Positions 34,378 through 43,247 of a stretch of 64,000 nt of DNA are shown here, one piece after another (the stretch's first letter is position 1; each line of letters starts with the position of its first letter). The notes beneath the pieces are model-generated. The model was not told the DNA's origin. It did no database searches and worked only from the letters and a program-made list of their open reading frames with translations. The translations under genes and the position numbers were made by a program. The stretch is taken from NCBI RefSeq assembly GCF_963668085.1, contig NZ_OY764059.1, positions 1,426,001 to 1,490,000 on the forward strand, given 5' to 3'. Source of the stretch: an uncultured Ilyobacter sp. Lineage in GTDB: Bacteria; Fusobacteriota; Fusobacteriia; Fusobacteriales; Fusobacteriaceae.

Positions 34378-34406
34378 AAATCTCTCCCAAGGAGAGATTT
34401 TTTTAT
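34376..34406 (+). terminator. Intrinsic terminator after the EamA gene
   Basis: AAAAATCTCTCC-CAA-GGAGAGATTTTTTT overlaps the end of the coding sequence. Confidence 0.85.
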
Positions 34407-34525
34407 GCCTTCTATTTGGATTTCAAGAAGCCTTAACTTCTAATGATTATAACTAATTTATAAAATATTACCTTGAAAAAGCAAAAAAGTTTCTCTATAA
34501 TTTAAATAAAACAGGAGGTAAAATT

Positions 34526-35098
34526 ATGATTTATGATTTAATTAAAAACACTAGGTCTATTAGAAGTTTTGGAGAAAAAAAATTAACCAAAGAAGAGATA
34601 AAAGAGATAATGGAGTGTGTAAGGTTATCAGCTGCTAGCAGAAATCTCCAGGCAATAAAATATATAACTGTAATTCAAGAGGAAAACTTAAAGAAAATAT
34701 TTCCCCTCACCCGCTGGGCTGGGCTTCTAGAGTGGAATCCTTCTGAAGAGGAGAGTCCTTCGGCATACATTCTCATGTGCAGTGACAAAAATCTTCCTCT
34801 TCCAGAAAAGTCCCTTTACTGCGATATAGGTATAGCCGCTCAAAATATTATGCTAAAAGCTAGAGAGATGGGGTATGGAGGCTGTATGATCGGAGCCTTT
34901 GACAAAAATAAAGTTAAAGAGGCAATGAATATATCAGATGACTACACGGTAGAGCTTATCGTAGCTCTAGGTGAGTCTGCAGAAAATGTGAAAATTATAG
35001 AGGCAAAAGATGGAAACATAAATTATTTCAGAGATGAAAATAATGTTCACTATGTACCTAAAAGGCCTTTAAACGAGCTTATAATTGATGAAAAATAA
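34526..35098 (+). CDS. Nitroreductase family protein
   Basis: A 190-residue FMN-dependent nitroreductase-fold protein. IKNTRSIRSFGEKKLTKEEI near the N-terminus contains the Arg-Ser-Ile-Arg FMN contact typical of the family. AAQNIMLKAREMGYGGCMIG near residue 110 is the second FMN site, and LGESAENVK is the C-terminal signature (usually LGxP). A short insertion around LLEWNPSEEESPSAY is variable in the family. Many such proteins reduce nitro compounds or quinones. The native substrate is unknown. AGGAGG precedes the ATG. Confidence 0.87.
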   Translation: MIYDLIKNTRSIRSFGEKKLTKEEIKEIMECVRLSAASRNLQAIKYITVIQEENLKKIFPLTRWAGLLEWNPSEEESPSAYILMCSDKNLPLPEKSLYCDIGIAAQNIMLKAREMGYGGCMIGAFDKNKVKEAMNISDDYTVELIVALGESAENVKIIEAKDGNINYFRDENNVHYVPKRPLNELIIDEK

Positions 35099-35100
35099 AA

Positions 35101-35135
35101 ACAGAGGGTGACCCAAAAGGGTCCGCCCTCTATTT
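35101..35135. terminator. Bidirectional terminator between the nitroreductase and htpG
   Basis: AGAGGG-TGACCC-AAAA-GGGTC-CGCCCTCT at 35102-35133 forms a long GC-rich stem with A and T flanks. Confidence 0.75.
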
Positions 35136-37019
35136 TGATGCTTTTATCAAAAGGTTGGTTATCTTATTGGAAAATTCCACAGGGTCATCTAATTGGAATC
35201 CTTCTACAAGAAGGGCCTGATTATAAAGAATATCAGCATACTCTTCAATCTCCTCAGGTGATTTTTCATAAATAGATTTTAAAGCCTTAAAGAGATTGTG
35301 AGAAGGGTTTATCTCGAGGATCCTCTCTGCCTTTACAGCGTTTTCTTGTCCTGGTATATCCTTCATAACTCTTTCCATCTCAAAGGAGATACCATTGTCG
35401 CCACTTACCAGGCAAACTGCACTTGATTTTAGCCTGTTTGTCAGTTTTACCTTGGAAATTTTATCCTTCAAGGCATTTTGGATACCTTCTAAGAGATTTT
35501 TGTTCTCTCCCTCACTCTCTTCTAAGATCTTTTTTTCCATCTCATCTTCAAGGTCTAAATTTGACTCAGTGACAGATTTAAAGGCCTTCCCGTCATATTC
35601 CATAAGAGTTCTTATGGCGAACTCGTCCACACGTTCATTCAGGAAAAGAACTTCATAACCTTTTTCCTTTACTGCTTCCATCTGAGGCATTTTTTTAAGG
35701 GATTCAAGGTCCTCACCTGAGACATAGTATATCTCTTTCTGATCATCAGTCATTCTGCTCACATACTCAGAAAGAGTTGTTTTATCATCACTGAAAGTGC
35801 TGTGGAAAATCAAAAGATTTTTAAGAGTATCTTTGTATAAACCATATTCACTGTATATACCTGCCTTTATATCCATGCCGAAGGCATTCCAGAAAAGCTC
35901 ATATTTTTTCCTGTCATTCTTCAAGAGGTTTTCTACCTCTCTTTGAATTTTTTTCTGTATATTTTTACCTAGGCTCTGCAGTTGTCTATCCTGCTGCAGA
36001 ATCTCTCTTGAGATGTTTAGTGAAAAGTCAGCAGAATCTACAAGCCCCTTTACAAACCTAAAATGATCTGGAACAAGCTGTTTGCACTTATCCATAATAA
36101 ATACATTTTTGGTGTAAAGCTGAAGACCCTTTTCATAATCCTTTGTATAAAAATCCATAGGTGTTCTCGAAGGGATATAAAGAAGAGCCGTATAATCAAT
36201 ATTCCCCTCTACCTTTATATGAATATTCATAAGTGGTTTCTCCCAGTCATGAAATTTTGACATATAAAACTCGTTGTACTCTTCCTCGGTTACATCATTT
36301 TTATTTTTTTTCCATATAGGAACCATAGAGTTTAAGGTTTCCATATTTTTTACTTTTTTGTCTCCATCATTTTTTTCAACTTCAAGATTTATGGGATATC
36401 TCACATAATCAGAGTATTTTTTGATCAGCTCCCTGATTTTGTATTCCTCTAGATATTCATCGTTTGGATTTTCCTCATCCTCTCTTATATGAAGAGTTAT
36501 CTCAGTTCCTCTTTTTTCTTTTTTTATCTCCTCTATTACAAAGGAATTTTTACCGTCAGACTCCCACTTGTAAGCCTTTTCCTCTCCAGCCCTTTTAGTT
36601 GCTACTGTTATCTTTTCAGCAACCATAAAAGCAGAATAAAAACCTACACCAAACTGTCCTATTATCTCTAGGTCAGACTGTTTCTTAGATTCTTTTAGTG
36701 CATTCATAAAAGCCTTAGATCCAGACTTGGCAATAGTACCTAGATTAGAAACTAATTCATCGTGATTCATACCTATACCATTGTCAGATATCTTTAGAAC
36801 TTTTTTATCCTTTGATGCAGTAATTTCTATTTTAAAATCTTGGTCTCCTCCTAAAAGTTCCTTATCTGTAATAGATAAAAATTTAACTTTGTCTATGGCG
36901 TCACTTGCATTGGAAACCAATTCCCTTAAGAAAATCTCTTTGTGAGTATAAATTGAGTGAATTACCAGATTCAAAAGTTCACTGGTTTCTGTTTGAAAAT
37001 TTAAAGTTTCTTTAGACAT
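35130..37019 (-). CDS. htpG: Hsp90-type chaperone HtpG
   Basis: A 629-residue ATP-dependent chaperone. The N-terminal GHKL ATPase shows ELVSNASDAIDKVKF (with the magnesium Asn), DNGIGM and GQFGVGFYSAFMV. The middle domain contains the conserved Arg near NISREILQQD, and a C-terminal dimer domain follows without the eukaryotic MEEVD tail. ATG 37019 is chosen (MSKETLNFQTE) because GGAGG is six bases upstream; an upstream in-frame ATG would lie in the operator region. A CIRCE element and a promoter are directly upstream, so HrcA heat-shock control is predicted. Confidence 0.96.
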   Translation of the reverse strand: MSKETLNFQTETSELLNLVIHSIYTHKEIFLRELVSNASDAIDKVKFLSITDKELLGGDQDFKIEITASKDKKVLKISDNGIGMNHDELVSNLGTIAKSGSKAFMNALKESKKQSDLEIIGQFGVGFYSAFMVAEKITVATKRAGEEKAYKWESDGKNSFVIEEIKKEKRGTEITLHIREDEENPNDEYLEEYKIRELIKKYSDYVRYPINLEVEKNDGDKKVKNMETLNSMVPIWKKNKNDVTEEEYNEFYMSKFHDWEKPLMNIHIKVEGNIDYTALLYIPSRTPMDFYTKDYEKGLQLYTKNVFIMDKCKQLVPDHFRFVKGLVDSADFSLNISREILQQDRQLQSLGKNIQKKIQREVENLLKNDRKKYELFWNAFGMDIKAGIYSEYGLYKDTLKNLLIFHSTFSDDKTTLSEYVSRMTDDQKEIYYVSGEDLESLKKMPQMEAVKEKGYEVLFLNERVDEFAIRTLMEYDGKAFKSVTESNLDLEDEMEKKILEESEGENKNLLEGIQNALKDKISKVKLTNRLKSSAVCLVSGDNGISFEMERVMKDIPGQENAVKAERILEINPSHNLFKALKSIYEKSPEEIEEYADILYNQALLVEGFQLDDPVEFSNKITNLLIKASK

Positions 37020-37033
37020 TTCCATCCTCCTTG

Positions 37034-37060
37034 TTAGCAGTTGTTTATAATGAGTGCTAA
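37034..37060 (-). promoter_or_regulatory. CIRCE element (HrcA operator)
   Basis: On the minus strand TTAGCACTC-N9-AACTGCTAA. The first arm is a perfect match to CIRCE and the second matches seven of nine bases of GAGTGCTAA. It lies between the promoter and the htpG ribosome-binding site, the usual place for repression. Confidence 0.88.
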
Positions 37061-37063
37061 TGT

Positions 37064-37092
37064 TTTTTAACATATTTTTACCTATATGTCAA
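37064..37092 (-). promoter_or_regulatory. Promoter of htpG
   Basis: On the minus strand TTGACA (37092-37087), 17-base spacer, TAAAAA (37069-37064). The -35 is perfect and the -10 weak. The start point would fall at the edge of the CIRCE element. Confidence 0.6.
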
Positions 37093-37284
37093 GTACATGG
37101 CAGCTTCAAATCTTTTGCCATTAGCGAATGTATTTTGATTTCATTTCTTTTTAACGTCTAGTATATAGAGGTTTCATTGTATCTATAAAGGAAAAAATTA
37201 TTATTTTTATTTGTAAAAATTTTAAAAATAGAATATCATAGTGGATATAAACAAAATTTAGCTATGAAGGAGACTCATTTAAGT

Positions 37285-38943
37285 ATGAAAAAGGCTCATA
37301 AAATAACGATACTCTTAAGTTTTTTAATAATTTCAATATCCTTAATCTCATTTTTTAATCCTTTATCTGATCCTAAAGAAAAGAATTCAGAAAAATTGAG
37401 AAAAGATGAAATCAGCATTTTTTTCAACTACGAACCTAAAACTCTGGATCCTTCAAAGGCAGCCGACGATTATTCTATAGAACTTTTAAAAAACTCATTA
37501 GAAGGTTTAACTAGAATTTCAAAGAATTCTAAAGGAGAAGAAGTTCCAGAAAAAGCTGGAGCAATCTCATGGAAGATAGAGGATAACGGTAAAAAATGGA
37601 TTTTCTTTTTGAGAGACTACCACTGGGAGGATGGTAAAGAGGTTACAGCTGAAGATTTTGAATACGGAATCAAAAGAAGCCTCGACCCAAAGACAGCATC
37701 TCCTATGGCCTATCTTTTATACCCTATAAAAAATGCCGAAAAATATAATGGCGGGCAAGCTACTGAAGATAGTATAGGGGTAAAAACAATAGACAGTAAA
37801 ACCCTTGTTATAGAGCTAGAAAATCCCACACCTTATTTTATACAGTTAACAACCTCGACTCTTATGGCACCTCAGAGAAAAGACATTGTTGAAAAATATG
37901 GTGATTCCTATGGAAGCAATGCTGATAAGATGATATATAACGGACCTTACACTGTAACAGAATGGAATCATGAAAAAAAGATAGTTTTATCAAAAAATAA
38001 AAACTACTGGGACAAACATTCTGTAAAACTATCCAATGTAAATGTACATATTGTCAAAGATGAAAATGTAAGAATGGCGATGCTCTCAAAAGGACAGGCG
38101 GATATCGTAGAGGCCACCAAAAAAGAGTGGGCAGATAAATTCATAAAAAGCGGTGAACTCAATGAAGTTTCTGGTTACAGCGCCGCAACTAACTTTTTAT
38201 TTTTCAATCAAAATTCAGAACTATTTAAAAATGAGAAAATAAGAAAAGCCTTCTCTATGGGTGTTAAACGTGAGGAGATGGCTGAGATTATATATAGGGG
38301 AATATTTGAACCGGCATATGGTTGGGTTCCTCCTAAGGTAAACATAGGGCAAAAGGAGTACAGAAAAAAAAGAGGTAACTTTATAAGAGAAAACAATAAA
38401 GTGGCTAGGGAGCTTCTTATAGAGGGATTGAAAGAACTGGGAATAAACAAGTCTCCAGAAGATATAACTGTCACATTCCTTAATCCAAGCACTACAACAT
38501 GGGCTAGGAAATATTCTGAGTACCTTGCACAAATGTATAAAGAAACACTAGGCATAAATGTGAGATCTGAGTTTGTTCAGTGGTCTATTTTTGAAGGAAA
38601 AGTTGCCAAACTCGATTATGACTTTGCAGGCATGGGATGGTATGGAGACTATAATGATCCTTCCAGTTTTTTAGAGCCTTTTATAAGTGATCAAGGTTCA
38701 ATTATCACGGGATGGGAAAACATCAGGTACAACCAGCTATTAAAAAAAGCCGTTATGACTCTTGATAATGAAAAAAGATATGAGTATTTCAAAGAAGCAG
38801 AGGAGATGCTTGTTGAAAAAGCTGTTATTGCTCCTACGGTATTTTTAAAGAGAAGAATCTTTCACAAAAAAAATCTAAAAGGTTTATTAATATCGGCATT
38901 TGGTAGCACTGACTATAAAAATGTATTTGTTGAAAAAAAATAA
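37285..38943 (+). CDS. oppA: Peptide ABC transporter substrate-binding protein (OppA-like)
   Basis: A 552-residue extracytoplasmic oligopeptide-binding protein. An N-terminal hydrophobic helix (ITILLSFLIISISLISFF) without a lipobox Cys suggests a membrane anchor or an uncleaved signal. The family-5 SBP signature is present: YEPKTLDPSKAADDY, then LEGLTRISKN, DGKEVTAEDFEYGIKRSLDP and NPTPYFIQL near residue 190. I prefer ATG 37285, with AAGGAG at 37266-37271; the distance is long (13 bases), so the ATG at 37264 remains possible. It is the first gene of an opp/dpp-type operon. Confidence 0.9.
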   Translation: MKKAHKITILLSFLIISISLISFFNPLSDPKEKNSEKLRKDEISIFFNYEPKTLDPSKAADDYSIELLKNSLEGLTRISKNSKGEEVPEKAGAISWKIEDNGKKWIFFLRDYHWEDGKEVTAEDFEYGIKRSLDPKTASPMAYLLYPIKNAEKYNGGQATEDSIGVKTIDSKTLVIELENPTPYFIQLTTSTLMAPQRKDIVEKYGDSYGSNADKMIYNGPYTVTEWNHEKKIVLSKNKNYWDKHSVKLSNVNVHIVKDENVRMAMLSKGQADIVEATKKEWADKFIKSGELNEVSGYSAATNFLFFNQNSELFKNEKIRKAFSMGVKREEMAEIIYRGIFEPAYGWVPPKVNIGQKEYRKKRGNFIRENNKVARELLIEGLKELGINKSPEDITVTFLNPSTTTWARKYSEYLAQMYKETLGINVRSEFVQWSIFEGKVAKLDYDFAGMGWYGDYNDPSSFLEPFISDQGSIITGWENIRYNQLLKKAVMTLDNEKRYEYFKEAEEMLVEKAVIAPTVFLKRRIFHKKNLKGLLISAFGSTDYKNVFVEKK

Positions 38944-39003
38944 TGAATAGCTTAAAATGGTGGTGGTATTATATAATACTGCCACTTTTATATTGGAGGA
39001 ATT

Positions 39004-39930
39004 ATGAGAAATTTCATTTTAGGAAAAACTATAAATATGATAATAAGCCTTTTTACTGTGCTCACACTGACCTTTTTTATGCTGGAATCTCTTCCAGGTA
39101 CCCCTCTATCACACTTAGGAAAGACTATCAATGTCCAGTCTAAGCATAATTATTTGGAACACTACAACCTCAATGAGCCAATTTTAAAAAAATATATAAC
39201 TTTTACTAAGAATATTTTTCTTCACCGAAATTTAGGGGAATCTATGATATACCCAGGAAGGAAGGTAATAGACGAAATTAAAAGATACGGAAGCACCTCT
39301 TTTTCAGTGGGGATAAAAGGCATTTTCTTAGGACTGTTTATAGGGGGTGCAACTGGGATTTTAAGCATTACCACCAACAATAGACTTATGAGGAATATTT
39401 TGGTAGTTTTATCCATCCTCATGGTTTCTATTCCTAGTTTTATAGTTGCGACCTTTCTATATTATATATTCGTTGTAAAACTTACAACACTTTCAACTCT
39501 TACTCTAGACGGAAAAAATGCCATTCTCCCTGTTGTATGCGTCGCCATCTCCACTGCGGGAATATATGCAAAATACTTTAGAGAGGGAATTTTGGAAGAA
39601 CTGCATAAAGATTACGTCCTTCAGGCAAGGGCTAAAGGTCATACTAGATGGACTCTTCTTAAAAAACATGTTTTAAAAAATGCACTTTTCCCGATGATCG
39701 CCCTTGTTCTTCCTCAGATTGCAGGAATTTTTATGGGATTTTACGTTATTGAAAGCATTTTTTCAGTTCCAGGTTTCGGAACTGTATACATTGATTCTGT
39801 AAACAACAGAGACTACAACATGATTTTAGGGGCTACTTTAGTCTTTACAATAAGTTATATTATATCTGTTTATGTTGCTGAACTTCTTTTTATAATAGCC
39901 GACCCGAGACTTAGGAGGAAAAATGGATAA
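39004..39930 (+). CDS. oppB: Peptide ABC transporter permease (OppB/DppB type)
   Basis: A 308-residue permease with six helices. It begins MRNFILGKTINMIISLFTVL, includes the BPD-type loop YFREGILEELHKDYVLQARA with AKGHTRWTLLKKHVLKNALF, the EAA motif region that contacts the ATPase, and ends LLFIIADPRLRRKNG, all typical of DppB. GGAGG lies upstream of the ATG. Its stop overlaps the start of the next permease by eight bases. Confidence 0.93.
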   Translation: MRNFILGKTINMIISLFTVLTLTFFMLESLPGTPLSHLGKTINVQSKHNYLEHYNLNEPILKKYITFTKNIFLHRNLGESMIYPGRKVIDEIKRYGSTSFSVGIKGIFLGLFIGGATGILSITTNNRLMRNILVVLSILMVSIPSFIVATFLYYIFVVKLTTLSTLTLDGKNAILPVVCVAISTAGIYAKYFREGILEELHKDYVLQARAKGHTRWTLLKKHVLKNALFPMIALVLPQIAGIFMGFYVIESIFSVPGFGTVYIDSVNNRDYNMILGATLVFTISYIISVYVAELLFIIADPRLRRKNG

Positions 39931-40798
39931 ATTTGACAAGTTAAACAGTTATACCTCCTATGAGAAGTATACAAAAAATGAAAAAAAAAATTATGACCCT
40001 GTGCTCTTATTTGAGATAAGTTTCATTGTTTTTATTATTTTTTTATCATTTATCGTGCCAGATCACCTCTCAGAAAACAGGTGGGAGATGAATATGTTTC
40101 CCTCTTCAGAACATCTCTTTGGTACCGATGATCTTGGCAGAGATATATTTTTTAGAACTCTAAAGGGAAGCAAAATATCAATGACTATAGCAATTTTTGG
40201 AGGACTGATAGAACTTTTTATCGGAGGTGGATATGGGGCTATAGCAGGTTATATGGGAGGAAAAACTGAATTTATTATGATGAGAATTTTAGATGTATTA
40301 TCCTCTATACCCTACCTTGTGCTAGTGACTCTTATCCCTATTTTCCTTGGAAGAAACCTTTTGGGAATTACTGTTGCCATCACCTTTACAGGATGGTTTT
40401 CCACTGGAAGGGTAATAAGAGGAGAAGTTTTGCATCTCAAGGAGGAGAATTATGTAAAAGCCTCAAAATTAATGGGTGCATCTCCATTATCAGTCATAAA
40501 AAACCATATATTTCCAAATTTGATAGGTATCTTATCTGCCTCTGTTATAATGAATATACCAAAATATATTTTTGCAGAAGCTTTTCTCCAGATTTTGGGT
40601 CTTGGGCTGGGATACCCAAATATAACATGGGGAATGTTGATAGCAGGATCTCAAGAGAACCTCTTTTTTTATCCCTATCAAATTATTTTCCCGAGTATTA
40701 TACTGGTAACTGTCATCTTTATAATAACTCATATGGGGGAGAGGATTAAAAAACTTGTAAACGGAAGCAGACTTCACTGGAGGGGATACTATGGATAA
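39923..40798 (+). CDS. oppC: Peptide ABC transporter permease (OppC/DppC type)
   Basis: A 291-residue second permease. HLFGTDDLGRDIFFRTLKGS is the DppC landmark near residue 65. The EAA loop is VLHLKEENYVKASKLMGASP, and the ending has WGMLIAGSQENLFFYPYQ. Six helices are expected. GGAGG precedes the ATG. It overlaps both neighbours by a few bases, indicating tight coupling. Confidence 0.93.
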   Translation: MDKFDKLNSYTSYEKYTKNEKKNYDPVLLFEISFIVFIIFLSFIVPDHLSENRWEMNMFPSSEHLFGTDDLGRDIFFRTLKGSKISMTIAIFGGLIELFIGGGYGAIAGYMGGKTEFIMMRILDVLSSIPYLVLVTLIPIFLGRNLLGITVAITFTGWFSTGRVIRGEVLHLKEENYVKASKLMGASPLSVIKNHIFPNLIGILSASVIMNIPKYIFAEAFLQILGLGLGYPNITWGMLIAGSQENLFFYPYQIIFPSIILVTVIFIITHMGERIKKLVNGSRLHWRGYYG

Positions 40799-41735
40799 GC
40801 TCCTTCAAATAAAAAATCTTTCTGTAAAGCTTGGAGAAAAACAAGTGGTAAAAAATCTTAGTTTGGATATCAAAATAGGGGAAGTAGTGGCTCTGGTAGG
40901 GGAATCAGGGAGTGGAAAAAGTACCCTTGCCAGAACTATAATGGGATTTGAAAAAAATTTCAAAGGTGAAATTTTCTTTAAAAACAGAAGGATTGACATG
41001 TTAAGCGACAGAGAATATTCAAAAATAAGAGGAAAAAAAATTGCAATGGTCTTTCAAAACTCCATGAACGCATTTAATCCCACAATTCGGACAGGGTCTC
41101 AAATAGAGGAACCCCTATACATTCACACAGAGGAAAAAAAGAAGTCAGTTTTTGAAAAGGTATCTTCGGCCCTTGGAAAATTAAATTTAGACAAAAAAAG
41201 AGCCTATTCCTCCTTTCCCCACGAACTTTCAGGGGGAATGAAACAAAGGGCAGCCTTTGCCATGGGATCCATCTGTGACCCTGAAATTTTAATTTTGGAT
41301 GAGGTTACAACTGCAATTGACATAGTTAATTTCCGTACAATTATTTCCTCTGTGAAAGAGAGAAAAAAGAAATCTGGAGTGTTGCTGATCACCCACAATA
41401 TGAATCTTGCCAGGACTCTAGCAGACAGGATAGCAGTTATAAAAAACGGTGTGATCATCGAAGAGGGGGAAAATATCCTCAATGACCCTCTGCACCCCTA
41501 TACAAAACTCTTGGTATCGTCGGAACTCACCACCTCGTGCAAGAGAAAAAAAGTAAAAATCCCAGTATACAACAAGAGTGACAGGGAATCTGCCGGATGC
41601 CCCTTTGCCCCAAACTGTTTTGACGCCATGAAAATATGCATAGAAGAAGTTGGCTATGAAGAAAAAATAAACAACAGAATCATTAGATGCTGGAAATATC
41701 ACCCAGACTGTTTGAGGAGGAAAGATTGTGAGTAA
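40791..41735 (+). CDS. oppD: Peptide ABC transporter ATPase (OppD/DppD type)
   Basis: A 314-residue ATPase. The Walker A is GESGSGKST (residues about 37-45), the signature LSGGMKQRAA and Walker B ILILDEVTTAID. The C-terminal oligopeptide domain has the Cys cluster CPFAPNCFDAMKICIEE that is typical of OppD and holds an iron-sulfur or metal site in the family. It starts with ATG behind GGAGGGG and overlaps the neighbours on both sides. Confidence 0.93.
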   Translation: MDKLLQIKNLSVKLGEKQVVKNLSLDIKIGEVVALVGESGSGKSTLARTIMGFEKNFKGEIFFKNRRIDMLSDREYSKIRGKKIAMVFQNSMNAFNPTIRTGSQIEEPLYIHTEEKKKSVFEKVSSALGKLNLDKKRAYSSFPHELSGGMKQRAAFAMGSICDPEILILDEVTTAIDIVNFRTIISSVKERKKKSGVLLITHNMNLARTLADRIAVIKNGVIIEEGENILNDPLHPYTKLLVSSELTTSCKRKKVKIPVYNKSDRESAGCPFAPNCFDAMKICIEEVGYEEKINNRIIRCWKYHPDCLRRKDCE

Positions 41736-42477
41736 ACTCTTTGATATAAAAAATCTCACTGTTGAATTTAACAAAGGATCCTTTAAGGCCCTTGACGAGC
41801 TAAACCTCTGCCTAAAAAAAGGTGAGATACTCGGTATATTAGGAGAAAGTGGTGGGGGTAAGTCAACTTTGGCAAATTCCATGACACTTTTAAATGACCG
41901 GTACACCGGTGAAATACTTTATAAGGGTAAAGAGATAAGGTCCATGAACTCCAGGGAAAAAAAGATTTTTTCCAAGGAAGTTCAGCTTATATTTCAGGAT
42001 CCATATTCCTCACTCAATCCAAAAATGAGATTAAAAGACATAATTCTTGAGGGAGCTTTCATTCACGGACTTATTCCAAAGAATGCCTGCAACGGTTTTG
42101 TAAAAAAAATTTTAAAGAAGGTGGGCTTAAAAGAAAATTACTTAGATAGATACCCCAGGGAACTCTCAGGTGGAGAAAGGCAAAAGGCAGCTATAGCAAG
42201 GGCACTTGCTCTTTTCCCAGATGTGATAATATTTGATGAGGCGACTACAAACCTAGACTTAGTGAGTCAAAGAGAGATATTGAATATCATCCTAGAACTT
42301 CAAAAGTCAGGTGTCACCTGTGCCGTCATATCACACAACCTTCCTCTGATAAATATAATCTCTGACAGGGTTATTGTCATAAACAACGGCAGAATAGAAG
42401 AAGAAGGTGAAACAGAAGATATTTTCTCAGCTCCAAAAAGTAAATACCTAAAAGAGACTATTAATAACAAAATATGA
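41728..42477 (+). CDS. oppF: Peptide ABC transporter ATPase (OppF/DppF type)
   Basis: A 249-residue second ATPase. Walker A GESGGGKST, Q-loop QLIFQDPYSSLNPKM, signature LSGGERQKAA and Walker B VIIFDEATTNLD are all intact. It is shorter than a typical OppF because it lacks the C-terminal oligopeptide domain with its Cys motif. The start is GTG 41728 behind GAGGAGGA. The stop lies in the terminator hairpin. Confidence 0.92.
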   Translation: MSKLFDIKNLTVEFNKGSFKALDELNLCLKKGEILGILGESGGGKSTLANSMTLLNDRYTGEILYKGKEIRSMNSREKKIFSKEVQLIFQDPYSSLNPKMRLKDIILEGAFIHGLIPKNACNGFVKKILKKVGLKENYLDRYPRELSGGERQKAAIARALALFPDVIIFDEATTNLDLVSQREILNIILELQKSGVTCAVISHNLPLINIISDRVIVINNGRIEEEGETEDIFSAPKSKYLKETINNKI

Positions 42478-42514
42478 GGAAAGGTTCAAAATTAATGAAC
42501 CTTTCCTCATTTTA
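42475..42514. terminator. Terminator of the peptide ABC operon
   Basis: TGAGGAAAGGTTCA-AATTAA-TGAACCTTTCCTCA then TTTTAG. The stem starts at the stop codon of oppF. The convergent LolA-like gene ends just beside it. Confidence 0.88.
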
Positions 42515-43237
42515 GTTTCTTCTTTCTAAATTTTTAAGGGTGAATATCGATTTGGGAATATCCGGATCGATAATTATATTATTTGAGATTATTTCTGTAT
42601 AGGAGTCTTCTTTTATTTTATCCTCCATCCTGAATTTTGTTATATAGTATCTGTCTCCTATCCACATGGCATCATCTACATAAAATACCTTTAGAAGCTT
42701 CCCAGAAAGGGCATACATCTCGGATTTTATAAGGATATAATTTTTCTTATCCACCTCTATAACCCTCTTGTAGTAGGCTGTGTCCTCTCCTTCTCTGGCA
42801 ACTAGCTCAAGAATATAGGAGTTATCTGACTCTTCTAAAATTTTTGAGGTATAGAGGTCTGTAAGGTGGCTTCTGTCAGTTTGGTCTTCATAGGATATAT
42901 CGCTTCCCATCATATTTTGTCTCAACATATGCCCGGATATTTTCACAGTTCTGTCTGCTTTGGGAAGAAATATCCAAAGATTTTCACCATTTCTCAAATA
43001 CTTTGTTCCCTTGTCCCTTGGAGGTGATGTAAACTCAATAAAGGCCAAATCTTTCCCCACTGCCTGAATCTTCATATTTTTTACAAATTTTTTATTTTTT
43101 TTATGGATAATCATTTCTCCACTATATTTTATAGAGCTAGGAGTCATATTGTAATCCACTCTTTCTAATATTTCTTCTGCAGTAATTCCAAATAAAAAAA
43201 CTGGAAAAATAAGATATATAATCAAATATTTTTTCAT
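42512..43237 (-). CDS. LolA-like periplasmic lipoprotein-sorting protein
   Basis: A 241-residue exported protein (signal MKKYLIIYLIFPVFLFGITA). It has the outer-membrane lipoprotein-sorting (LolA/TP0789-like) fold: an early EILERVDYNMTPSSIKYSGE, a hydrophobic-cavity beta-sheet protein including FIEFTSPPRDKGTKYLR, then GENLWIFLPKADRTVKIS and MLRQNMMGSDISYEDQ, landmarks of the DUF4292-like or LolA-like group in spirochaetes and fusobacteria. It is the last gene of the ABC operon. It likely shuttles lipids or lipoproteins from the ABC complex to the outer membrane. Confidence 0.82.
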   Translation of the reverse strand: MKKYLIIYLIFPVFLFGITAEEILERVDYNMTPSSIKYSGEMIIHKKNKKFVKNMKIQAVGKDLAFIEFTSPPRDKGTKYLRNGENLWIFLPKADRTVKISGHMLRQNMMGSDISYEDQTDRSHLTDLYTSKILEESDNSYILELVAREGEDTAYYKRVIEVDKKNYILIKSEMYALSGKLLKVFYVDDAMWIGDRYYITKFRMEDKIKEDSYTEIISNNIIIDPDIPKSIFTLKNLERRN

Positions 43238-43247
43238 AAAACTCCTC

